Shown here piece after piece: positions 22,665 through 31,773 of a stretch of DNA of 64,000 bases. Location of the stretch: positions 14,365,869 to 14,429,868 of the forward strand of contig JAKZAP010000009.1 in the NCBI GenBank assembly GCA_023053575.1. Reading direction: 5' to 3'. The stretch is from Branchinecta lynchi. Taxonomy: Eukaryota; Arthropoda; Branchiopoda; Anostraca; Branchinectidae. Under the pieces are notes generated by a model that was given only the letters and a program-made list of their open reading frames with translations, had not been told where the DNA came from and made no database searches. Numbering within the stretch: position 1 is the stretch's first letter; each line of letters begins with the position of its first letter. A program made the translations under genes and the position numbers.

Positions 22665-23395
22665 GGGTTGCCCACTAACGATTTTAGTGTACACCCAAGT
22701 TCCTGTTGTCGGCACCAGCAGACACCAGCCGACACCGTTGTCCTGTGTTAGAACATTAAAATCAGCATGTTTAGAACCGTTTGAAAGATGTGTAGCCTAA
22801 TTCAATAATAATAATTTATTTTTAACCCACAAATCGTACAAGACGAAAACAGTGGAGTACAAAAGAATATTGTGAAGGCATAATTAGGCAAAACACAACG
22901 CATACAAAGTAAATCTACTTAAGAGTCAAACAGATGAATAAGCCCATGAGAGGGCGACAGACTCGCGTACACCGTTTCGGACAGTTTTCTGTGGAGAACA
23001 GTCAATTTCTCCGTGATATCCGGCAGCGAGTAATTACTAATAATTTCAGAATTTCTTAGCCAAGGAGGGAGAAATAGAAGAAATTTACAAAAACGAAAAT
23101 AAGAGGATCGAATAGCTTTAATCTCCTTTTTTTAAACAGGGATAAACACTAGATAAAACAAGAATGGAATGATCACATACAGAAGGAAGAGTATAGTTTG
23201 CCAAGAGCTTTTCGAATGTATTTCCCCCTGTTACCAACAATTTTCGAATAACCCAGTCGAATTTTTAGTCTACAATCGGAAACCGTCCGGGACCGGAAAG
23301 AACGAATATTTTTAGTAGTGGCACCGCTGCTTTCGGCTGGTGCCGGAAAATGTTGTACAGCAGGTGCCGGGGAGTAGGTAACCCCTCGGCATTTT
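22665..23395. mobile_element. Foldback element interrupted by a LINE end
   Basis: Left part 22665 to about 22805 (AAGGGGTTGCCCACT, GTGTACACCC). Right part about 23320-23395 (GGTGCCGGGGAGTAGGTAAC then CCCTCGGC). The ends belong to the GCCGAGGGGTT family. The interruption starts with AATAATAATAATTTATT, the 3' tail of a minus-strand non-LTR element. Confidence 0.6.
22806..23320 (-). mobile_element. Non-LTR 3' end, (TATT)n-tailed, minus strand
   Basis: On the minus strand the sequence ends GTACTCCACTG...GTGGGTTAAAAATAAATTATTATTATT. The same end (STANDING-type AACCCAC...AGTGGAGTA on +) recurs at 42478-42550 and 44068-44140, where the tail is also (ATT)n. No intact coding frame is visible. Confidence 0.55.
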
Positions 23396-23399
23396 ATTC

Positions 23400-24003
23400 G
23401 TGTGAACAAAGGTAAGGTAGCTAAGTTAGTGAAAGAAAGGCATAAGAGATCAAGAGATTCAGATGTGGCATGGCGGTGTATCAGAGCACCAATCTCTGAA
23501 GTTGTGTGGTACGGCCAAAGAGGCATGGGGAGAAGAATTATATTTTAAGTTGGGATTGGGGGGGGGGGGGCAGAATTGAAGTGGGTGGTGAGTCTTAGGG
23601 TGGAAGCTCTTCCGGTGGGGAGGCGGAGAAATTATATTGGTAGAGATAGGAAAGGCACTGGTCCTTATTTTTGTCCAATGTGTGGTATTGAAGGAGAGGA
23701 TGTGGTACACTTGATATGTTATTGTGAGGAGTTGAAAGAATTAAGAAAGGAAGTGTTTGGTCGGGAGGCTTGGGAGGAAAGGGATTTGGTTTCAAGTATG
23801 GGAAGGAAGTGTTTTGGTGAGATCCGAAGGCTGGGTAGATTCCTGAAGCTAGCTATGGCCCACTCTGAACTATTTTTATAGAAGTTGATTTTTTGGTTTG
23901 TTGTTGGAGTGAATGATATTTTGTTTTTGTTATTGTGTTATGTTTCCCGCCATGGCCCTTGGGCTTTATTGGAATAAATTCATTCAAATTCATTCATTCA
24001 TTC
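23400..24003 (+). mobile_element. 5'-truncated LINE with (ATTC)n tail
   Basis: The coding remnant at 23576-23881 is followed by a short 3' region and GGAATAAATTCATTCAAATTCATTCATTCATTCAT. A target-primed retrotransposon ending in a short tandem tail is the natural reading. It abuts the foldback at 22665-23395. Confidence 0.75.
23576..23881 (+). pseudogene. Non-LTR retrotransposon RT, C-terminal zinc-knuckle part
   Basis: This 101-residue frame holds CPMCG then EDVVHLICYCEELKELR. That is the C-x2-C...H-x3-C arrangement found after the thumb of reverse transcriptases in Jockey/R1-like LINEs. It ends at a stop 120 bp before the element's tail. The sequence upstream has a G run (23561-23572) and loses frame, so only the C terminus remains. 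The first ATG is not a real start. Confidence 0.7.
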
Positions 24004-24177
24004 ATAGTCAAGTGGCCGCAAGAGTTCCCTGTTAACTAAACAACACTAAAAAACTGCATAAAGAACGTAAATGAGAAAACGGGACACTGAGGGGGGTTGG
24101 AGAAGGACATTGGAAATGTTCTGTCATGAACGTGTGGTGGGATCGGGTCGAAATTTGGGAAACGTTGATACGTTCTC

Positions 24178-24388
24178 AAGGGGGTTACCCACTCCCCAGC
24201 CGCTGCTGTACATTTCTCGCCGACATTCCGGGCATAAATTAGGCAATTCTCGCTTCTAAACATTGTGAACTTAATGTTCTAACACGTGGCAACTGTTGCC
24301 GGCTGGTGTAAGCCGAAGCCGGAACCGGAACCGGGCACTTGTTGCAGCCTACACATAAATCTAGAATGGGCAACCCCTCGCACATTCT
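24178..24388. mobile_element. Foldback element, GGGTTACCCACTC ends
   Basis: Starts AGGGGGTTACCCACTCCCC and ends GAATGGGCAACCCCTCGC. Interior has GAAGCCGGAACCGGAACCGG hairpin sequence. Same family as 4401-4570. Confidence 0.65.
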
Positions 24389-24551
24389 AAGATGTTTGTT
24401 TCCGGGACTTGGTATGCTTTTATTTTTGTTCGACGCTTCAGATTCAAATCTAACGACTAGCGAGCCGTGTATACAAGTTTAGAAGTGGGAGTGCCAGTTG
24501 CGTAAAAGAGCAAAATGTTTTTAGGGGCCCAGACTCGATCTCACGCCGCTG

Positions 24552-25073
24552 TTTTTGGGATCCAAAAACGTAAGTGGAGGGATACCTATGACATCGCAAA
24601 AGTTGTCCGTCCGTCCGTCCGTCTGTAAGCACGATAACTCTCGAAGGGAATGAGATATTTTGATGAAACTTGGTGTGACGATTGTTTCTTCCTACTTCTA
24701 AATCAAACATCTAATCAACTTAAAATAGAACTTTTACTTTTAACAAACTTTCCGGTTTTGGCCGGATTCCGGGCGAACTACTTGTCCGATGACAAATGAC
24801 AGCATTTCTTCTTACCCCATAATCGATTAACACAATAGCTGTTTCAAAATATGATGTTTGCCCCTGAATTTGAACCCCTTCTCCCACCCCTAAATGTAGG
24901 GCTACAAAACCCATCTACGAACTCGACTGGTCCGACGACCCAACGAATCCTCACACCAAGTTTCATCGAAATATCTCATTCCCTTCGAGAGTTATCGTGC
25001 TTACGGACGGACAGACGGACAACTTTTGCGATGTCATAGGTATCCCTCCACTTACGTTTTGGGATCCCAAAAA
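24552..25073. mobile_element. Head-to-head foldback of the ~137-bp-repeat family (E2)
   Basis: Both ends are the same terminus in inverted orientation: GGGATCCAAAAACGTAAGTG at 24557 and its complement ending GTTTTGGGATCCC at 25068. Each is followed by GATACCTATGACATCGCAAA and a GTCCGTCCGTC run. One ~137-bp unit remains between (about 24690-24800). The far terminus (GGTCTTGTT) is absent. Confidence 0.75.
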
Positions 25074-25344
25074 CTGAGACATACCATCAAGAACAAATAA
25101 CGAGACAGAACTGTCTCCCTATCTCGGTCATTCAAACATGTGAGTCAAGTAAAATACGACCGACTCCCGATGCAAACGAGCGGATTCGCGCCACATGATC
25201 ACATCACGTTTTGTTACCTCTACAAATAGCTAGATCGCCGGTAAGTTGCTAAAGAGGAAATATAGAAGTCAACGCTGATTGGTTCTATTGACGCGCTCCA
25301 GAGCGGATCAGCCTCATCCTAGACAGGTTACAAACTGACAAAAG

Positions 25345-25415
25345 TGGAAGGTGCCGGGAGGGCCGGGAATGGGTGTACACCGGGTGGCGGAGAGTGAGTA
25401 ACCCCTCGGCAAGTT
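25345..25415. mobile_element. Foldback fragment, right end
   Basis: Ends GGTGTACACCGGGTGGCGGA, GAGTGAGTAACCCCTCGGC. It matches the right end of 4401-4570, with no left end seen. Confidence 0.55.
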
Positions 25416-25794
25416 TATCTTTTATTTGTTTCCACTCCATTTGTTTTCCCTTGTTTAGTTGTTATTTAAAACTGATCATTTAGTATTGCCTTATATCAGA
25501 CGTTGGGTAATCAAGGGGTAATGGTAGAGGGACTGTCTACTCCCTGGTGCTTGGTTTACACCCTTACCAGGCAGCTGCCGAAACTAGCGCTGCCAGCCAT
25601 TGCCAGTTATAAATTAGGCGATTCATCTTTCAACGCTTTTAATAATACTGGTTTTAATATTCTAACACGTGCAGCGGTGCCGGCATCGGCCGGGTAGTTT
25701 CGTGTACGCTAACATCGAGAGTGACCAACACCTTGGTATTTTGAAATTTTATATTTACGAAAAGTGTAGCCTACCTTTTTTTTTATCTTAACTA

Positions 25795-26085
25795 TCTTAA
25801 CTTTTTTCACAGTTGTTCGGGTGGGGCTGAAACTGGTAATGAGTAAATATTAAGGATTCTTGTTGCGTGTAGTGTTCACGTTTAATTGTTTGTTATTTAA
25901 GTCATAGGCTAGGTGGATAATAAGTTGTTATGTTTAGTTATTTATTTATTAGATACAAGTAGTATTAATAAATTGCAGCAAAAGTCCTTAGGACTTTCTT
26001 TTTGCTGCATTGGGATATTAGTAGTGTTATTTTATTTTATTTTCAATGTTTTTGGTTAAAAATAAAAAACCTACCTACCTATGTT
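25795..26085 (+). mobile_element. Retrotransposon 3' end with hairpin and (CCTA)n tail
   Basis: This block is absent from copy A of the segmental duplication, so it inserted after the split. It contains a stem-loop, GCAGCAAAAGTCC-TTA-GGACTTTCTTTTTGCTGC, at 25975-26007, and ends AAAATAAAAAACCTACCTAC. A 3' stem-loop with a tandem tail suggests a LINE or SINE 3' end. Confidence 0.6.
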
Positions 26086-26141
26086 GACTACTAACAACCT
26101 ATCGTTTGTTCTGAGATACCGAAAAGGTTAGGCAAGCGTGA

Positions 26142-26378
26142 AGTTACCTACTTCCCGACACCTGCTGTACACCCTTTCCCGCACCGGCCTAAATCAGCGG
26201 CGCCGGCCACAAATTTGGCGATTCATCTCTCAAAGGCTTTGAAGCATGCTGATTTCTCGGCTGATCTTGATCTTCTAACAAGTGGAAACTGGTGCCCGCT
26301 GGTCTAGGCCGCTGCCGGCAGATTCCTAGCACCGGGAATTTCTGTCTACTAAATTTGAGAGTGCAACCCCTCGCCAAT
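26142..26378. mobile_element. Foldback element, copy within segmental duplication B
   Basis: Counterpart of 19249-19462, starting GTGAAGTTACCTACTTCCCG and ending GAGAGTGCAACCCCTCGCC. Confidence 0.65.
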
Positions 26379-26794
26379 TCGTTAAGGAGGAACATAAAAG
26401 CCAACATTTAAGATATTACAAATTTTGATATATTTTGCCATCAGTAATTACCGATTGATGATTCATTATGGTCGCGGAGGGAATTTCAGAATCCTGGACT
26501 GCTGTACCACACACAAGTCATGTGCGGCAGACGTTTATATTTTCGCTTTTGTCTAGGTTTCATATTGAAATCCAGCGAACCTTGCATGTTTTAGGATGAG
26601 ATTGCGAACTGAGCAAAAGGGCAAAATCTTTTCTAAGCCGAGACTCGATGTCACTCCACTGTTCGCCATTTTTCAGAATTGACAAGCAGTTAAAACAGAT
26701 AATATGTCACCGAATAAGCCGTTTCGACTTCAGATTTGACGGAAAAAAAATAATTATACTGGTCCGGATATTTTCTGATTTAGCTTGAAAAAAT

Positions 26795-26972
26795 AGGCCG
26801 GCAGTGGATTATGGCTCGCGTCTCCAGTTGGATTACGAATTCAGATCTTTGCTGACCACTGCAGTTCTGCCCTCGGAGAAATTCCGCAAACTGATAGTCA
26901 GATCGGAGCAAAGTTTGATTCATCTGGAAGAAGATGCTAGAGAAACAGTTCATCGAAAAATTCAGCAAGAAT
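26795..26972 (+). other. Possible conserved coding fragment
   Basis: From 26801 a + frame reads a helical, protein-like stretch containing LQLDYEFRSLLTTAVLPSEK and EEDARETVHRKIQQEC, to a TAA at about 26971. The paralogous block at 19838-19985 keeps the start of this frame but drifts locally out of it. No family is recognised. It may be a relic exon carried in the duplication, or chance. Confidence 0.25.
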
Positions 26973-26999
26973 GTTAAATTTTATGCTGAATTTTCAAGA

Positions 27000-28190
27000 A
27001 GAAACTCGGGAGTATGGCGATTCTCTCAGTGTTTTCGGCGGCAAACATAACAAATTCAAAAAGACAACTGACAATTTGGCAAATATTTAAATTCTAAGAC
27101 AACTGACGATCATGGCCAACGAGCAAAGGAAAGATAAGAAGGTTGGATATCAGTAGCTGGTCCATTTTGTCAGCTTTATACAGCTAATTACTTTTTCTTC
27201 TTCTTCTTCCTGACTTAAATTTTGGTATTCTAGAAGTGTCAGAGAAGAAAAAAAGGTAACAGCTTTTGGACAAAAAATAAAAGAAAATGCAGCATTAATG
27301 CAGCATTTACAGCACCGAAAAGCTTTTGGACACGTTCTGTAACGTCAGTAACGTATCTAGGACTTGTGCTTGTTCTTCCCACTAAGTTTCATCCCGATCC
27401 CTCCACTCTAAGTGTTTCTCAAGATATCCGGTTCCCTCCTCCAACTCCCCCCAGTGCCGTCAGATGCGGTCCGGATTTAAAGAGGGACGTCTGAGACACG
27501 AGTCATCCCAAATATCAAGTTTCATCAATATCCGATCATCCGTTCGCAAGTTAAAAATACCTCAATTTTGCGGCTTCCTGTTCTCTACACTCCCCCCCCC
27601 CTCAGATGGTCGGATCGGGGAAGTGATTATTTAATTTTTAATCTGGTCGGGTCCCTGATATGCCTGTCAAGGTTCATCGTCCTAGCTTATGTGGAAGTGC
27701 CTGAAGTAGCAAAACCTGGACCGACAGACGGACTGACGGACATAAATCACAATCTCTATACGGCCCCAAAATCGGTTTATGTTATCACTCCTGAAGGAGT
27801 GATGAATTCTGTCTGATATTGGTGGACCAATGCCGTCTGCCAGGACCGAAGTTATTTTTTTGTAGACTAGCTCTGGCCTATGACTTAAAGCACTCCCGGT
27901 GCCATCTACTGGCTTTTCCGTCCTACAGAAATAGCGAAACTTTTATTTTTGGTCATCGAACTACACTTTTAGCAGGATAGGGGCATTTGTGTTTGTCAAT
28001 TTTGAAAAAATACATTGCAAAAAGTATAAACAGCGGATAACAAACAATACAAACAAAATGAACAGTAATAACCCTGAAAAGAAAGAAATCGGTAGCAAAT
28101 TCAGGCAAGACTACAGTATCGATGCATTTCTTTGAATATTTGTGTCTAAATTTGCATTACAGTACCCTGGTTTTGTTTTATGGCACTTGG
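27000..28190. repeat. Diverged repeat remnants (GACAGACGGAC type)
   Basis: Blocks such as AAGTTTCATCAATATCCGAT and GACCGACAGACGGACTGACGG at 27500-27745, and a poly-C tract at 27591-27602, resemble outer parts of the ~137-bp-repeat family. No gene is recognised. Confidence 0.35.
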
Positions 28191-28804
28191 AGCTTCCAGC
28201 TCAAGCGTCATATAGCGATCGGAATGTCTGCCTGTCTGTCGTTTCGTCAGTCTGTCGCTCTGTCCCGGTTTTGCTAGTTCGGGCGTGACCCGACCAGACT
28301 AACTTGTAGTTAGTCAATTCCCCGACCCGACCGTCTGGGTTGGGGGGGGGGGGGACCTTACAAAATTTAGGTGTGTATAACTTTCTTATGGGTGATGGCA
28401 TCTTTATGAAAACTGAAATTTCGAAAGACCTCATGTCTCTGACGACAAAATCCGGTCTCATGTCTCTGAAATCCGGACCGGGTCCGGTGACTTCCGGAGA
28501 AGCTGGAAGTTGGAGCCGGAAATTTTGGGAAACGCTTAGAGGGGAAGGGTCGGAATGAAACTTTGTGAGAAGACAAGCTTAAGTCTAGATGCATCGTTGA
28601 CATAACCGGACCGGATTTGAGCACTGCAGGGGGAGTTGAGAGCGGGTCCAGGATTCCGGTAATGCCGCAAGTTCGGTACTTCTTGGACATGGAAAGAGGC
28701 TAAAAACAGCCGAAGACATGTGTAATTTTCTTTAAGAATTTTCTTAGTTGTAAAGTAGTGAACTATCTGAAAACATCTGAGCAGAAACATCCTGTAGGAT
28801 GCGT

Positions 28805-29275
28805 CCTTTAAAGTATAACTGAAAAGCCAACTTATTTTTGCGTAATCTGATTGAATACTGTATAATTTGGATTCTGTTTACTTTTTATTTTATTTACCAC
28901 TATCTGCTCTAGTTATGACGTTTAGAAAATCTGCGATCGTCCCTAAAACGTAAATTCTACTATTACGCGGGAAATTTTTCATCACAACACAAACGCGGCT
29001 TTTCAGTCGGCAGTTGTGAGCTTGGTGAAGACTGCTTAGCGCCTGAACAAAAAAAACAATTCATAAATATTTCTCGTAAGGCATACAGCAGAAATACAAG
29101 CGCATAGAGGTACCACAAATCACACGAAAATTCCACTAGTTGAACATCGATTATTCGTGAATAGCGGAACAACAAGTAACGTATTTTCAGCGGGTCTTCA
29201 AGCCAATTTAAGTGAACAAGTGATGGGTAACTAGATTGTCTCATCCCAGCCCTTTTGAGTCAAACTTTAAGCAGA
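28805..29275. repeat. Interspersed repeat, copy 1 of ACGCGGCTTTTCAGT family
   Basis: AACACAAACGCGGCTTTTCA, GAGCTTGGTGAAGACTGCTT, TTATTCGTGAATAG and TCTTCAAGCC occur in the same order at 61662-61975, and more weakly at 61250-61540. Copies are about 75-80% alike by eye. Open frames on both strands here are not supported. Confidence 0.7.
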
Positions 29276-29660
29276 AACAACGAAGGAACAGTCTCTTTTA
29301 AAACTCGTTTGTCACTCATCGAGGTTGTGAATTTCCCTGTCAGAATTTCTCTGATCAAACAATCAGTGTCTGCTTATCTTGTGCATATTTTGCCTGAGGC
29401 GTGTCATCGTCATAACCCAAACAGTAGAAAAGATAAACCATCACACAAAATAAACAGGGAAACTGATAAAAGAAATATCGATGGTTAAAGCATTATCGTT
29501 TGTTGGAGGTTTAGTTGCTACTTAGCCTTAGGTCGAGAATGATATTGTGGTGCGAAGATTTCTTTGACGGAGATTTTGGGGAATAATTGAATCTGAAAGG
29601 TACTATTAGTTCAACTGATAAACAAACAAACAAATACAATGCTGATAGAGGCCTAGAGTA

Positions 29661-29900
29661 AAGAAAAGATGGAACGTTTTTGCAGGATTTTTACCATGAA
29701 AAAACTGTGTTTTACCGTATTATGTCATGGTAACAGTCCCCTAACATTCCGTCTTTGTTATACGTGATTTTTACAGTGAAAAAACTGTGTTTTACCGTGT
29801 TATGTCACGGTAACAATCCCATGTGTAGCATTCCATATTTTTTATCCGTGATTTTTACCGTGACAAAACTGTGTTTTACCTTGTTACCTTGTTCGATATT
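29661..29900. repeat. ~95-bp tandem repeat (AAACTGTGTTTTACCGT)
   Basis: Three units share ATTTTTACAGTGAAAAAACT, GTGTTTTACCGTGTTATG and CGGTAACA. The last runs into the 299-bp duplication. Confidence 0.75.
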
Positions 29901-30395
29901 TACGTAACATTATGGATAACACTATACAAAAGATCTTGCAGTATTTGATACTGGGATTAATCTTGTCTCTAATGAGATAAGACTATCTCTAATTCGGATT
30001 AATCTTGTCCCAGTGGAGATTTGATTAATCCCAGTAGTAAATACTGCAGTTAACTTTAATCCTTACCCGGAGAAACCTTTAACAGTGAAGTCATGGGACA
30101 CATGGGATTGAACAATCCCATGTGTAGCATTCCATATTTTTTATCCGTGATTTTTACCGTGACAAAACTGTGTTTTACCTTGTTACCTTGTTCGATATTT
30201 ACGTAACATTATGGATAACACTACACAAAAGATCTTGCAGTATTTGATACTGGGATTAATCTTGTCTCTAATGAGATAAGACTATCTCTAATTCGGATTA
30301 ATCTTGTCCCAGTGGAGATTTGATTAATCCCAGTAGCAAATACTGCAGTTAACTTTAATCCTTACCCGGAGAAACCTTTAACAGCGAAGTCAGCT
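29812..30395. repeat. Recent 299-bp tandem duplication containing a MITE
   Basis: AACAATCCCATGTGTAGC starts at 29812 and again at 30111, an offset of 299 bp. I see only a handful of substitutions between the copies (for example CTATACAA/CTACACAA and AGTAGTAAA/AGTAGCAAA). Each copy carries a whole CACTGTAAAAA-related MITE (29931-30087 and 30230-30388). Confidence 0.9.
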
Positions 30396-30412
30396 GAGAG
30401 TTATTCTAGTGA

Positions 30413-30560
30413 TATTTTCGGCCCTCCCTGGGAAGGGCCTTCTTCAAGCTCGAGCTGTAAAAACGAACATGCGATGCGGGTCATAGGTTCGTTAATCTAG
30501 CTTGGGCCTGAAGAGTACCTTTGCCAAGAAGGGCCGAAATATTGTTGGCTCTCAGCTGAC
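30413..30560. mobile_element. Foldback, AAGAAGGGCCGAAATAT family (diverged)
   Basis: CGGCCCTCCCTGGGAAGGGC on the left and TTTGCCAAGAAGGGCCGAAA on the right flank a short centre, ending in CTCAGCTGAC. Confidence 0.6.
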
Positions 30561-30594
30561 TTATCCATGTAGCAGTTTATACGTAGTGAATTGA

Positions 30595-30815
30595 AAGACA
30601 AAATGCTCCTGAGCCGGGATTTGAACCCAGGACCCTCTGCTTACAAGGCAGGCGCTCTAACCATTTGAACTACCGAGGGGCTTGTGAACGGAGTTCGCAA
30701 ACCACTACAATAGTCTGGTAGAAGCCGGCCATAGGAATAGTGATCCCGTCCGAAGGCAGATTCATCTAACCAGTTCACATCCTCATGGCACGGAAATTGT
30801 TTTCACCATGAGACT
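30595..30815 (-). mobile_element. tRNA-Thr-derived SINE
   Basis: The minus strand contains a tRNA-like head (30606-30680) with A box TAGTTCAAATGG and B box GGTTCAAATCC. The anticodon loop CTTGTAA reads TGT (Thr). The acceptor stem does not pair well and the head is joined to a conserved non-tRNA body (AACTCCGTTCACAAG, GCCGGCTTCTACCAGAC, GTGAACTGGTTAGATGAATC). Four more copies make it a SINE, not a tRNA gene. Confidence 0.85.
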
Positions 30816-30819
30816 CCGC

Positions 30820-31292
30820 CTTGTGGGTCCTGGTATGTCTACGTGGCTCCGATAATGGTGTCCTAGACTTCTAAATTATGTTCGAAAAAAAAAAAATTGT
30901 TTCTGGTTTATTGGTGACGGTCCCTTGTGTAAATTGCCATCTATGTATTATTGTCCTTGTAGCGCCCTAAAATGCGATTCGCAGTCAGCTAAAAAAGTAC
31001 GTTCAACACGTGCACGTTCAACATTTGAAAATAAGTTATTTATCGCTTTTAATTGGTTGCCGTCAAGTAAAGTATAGTCTTGTTAATTTTGTTGACCGTA
31101 GAGAAATAATTATTTTGTATATTGATAATTATAACTATAATGAAAATAGCACATAATAATACACAGATGGGACTTTACACAAGGGACTTGTACCTACCGT
31201 GACCAATAAACCTGAAACATTTTTTTGTAATATAATTTAAAGTCTAGTATTCCATTGTCGGGGCCACGTAGACATACCAGGACCCACAAGGA
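30820..31292. mobile_element. Palindromic MITE, ~135-bp arms
   Basis: The left arm, TTGTGGGTCCTGGTATGTCT to CATCTATGTATTATTG (30820-30955), is inverted at 31150-31292 (AATAATACACAGATGGGACT to AGACATACCAGGACCCACAA). About 190 bp lie between. A more compact copy is at 34626-34866. Both lie next to copies of the tRNA-Thr SINE. Confidence 0.8.
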
Positions 31293-31384
31293 CCCTCACA
31301 GTGAAAACTAAATAAAACCAAATATATAATTTTAATGGGGAAGACGCCCTTGAGATCGAAACATTTTATAAGTAGTAAACAAGG

Positions 31385-31535
31385 ACAAAAATGCTCCTCC
31401 GCCAGGATTTGAACCCAGGACCCTCTGCTTACAAGGCAGGCGCTCTTACCATTTGAGCTGCCGAGGGGCATAATAGAGTTCGCAAACCACTACAATAGTC
31501 TGGTAAAAGAGGCCACAGTTCACTACTTATAAAAT
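31385..31535 (-). mobile_element. tRNA-Thr-derived SINE, copy 2
   Basis: The head (31393-31470) is nearly identical to 30606-30680. The body is cut short after ACCAGACTATTGTAGTGG. TAAGTAGT-like sequence appears on both sides (GTAGTAAAC / ACTACTTATAA). Confidence 0.8.
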
Positions 31536-31688
31536 AGCACATGGTCTTCCACAACTTGGGTGCTCCCCTTATTTATTCTTGGTGCTACCTATTATAATGC
31601 AAGAGTTACAGATTTTACTGTGACTTCAGGGAGGTTGCAATTATTTTATAACTTTAGTGTAGTTAAAAAACAATATTTTTTTAGGTAA

Positions 31689-31773
31689 ATGATTGTCTGG
31701 TGGATAATCCATGTCCTGGGACTTACTTTGCTTGGAAGATGTCCTTTAGCTTCCGGTCGCTTGGACAACGCAG
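31689..31773 (+). CDS. fgfrl1: fgfrl1 coding exon 1 (signal peptide)
   Basis: ATG at 31689 opens residues 1-28: MIVWWIIHVLGLTLLG then a short polar stretch ending LDNA. That is a classic signal peptide with probable cleavage near residues 21-23. The donor CAG|GTATAT leaves phase 1. A TTTTTTTAG at 31676-31684 could be an acceptor, which would put the 5' UTR start further upstream. The Kozak context is weak (T at -3). Confidence 0.7.

Larger units (their letters stand above)
25430..26970. repeat. Segmental duplication, copy B
   Basis: Colinear with 18790-19985, including two foldback elements (25525-25740 and 26142-26378) and the terminal block GCTGACCACTGCAGTTCTGC. It differs by an insertion at about 25795-26085 and many substitutions, so the duplication is not recent. 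Confidence 0.85.

Noticed and set aside
30606..30680. tRNA-Thr (TGT) gene
   Set aside because: Acceptor stem pairs poorly and the same head with the same non-tRNA body recurs at least three more times, so it is a SINE.
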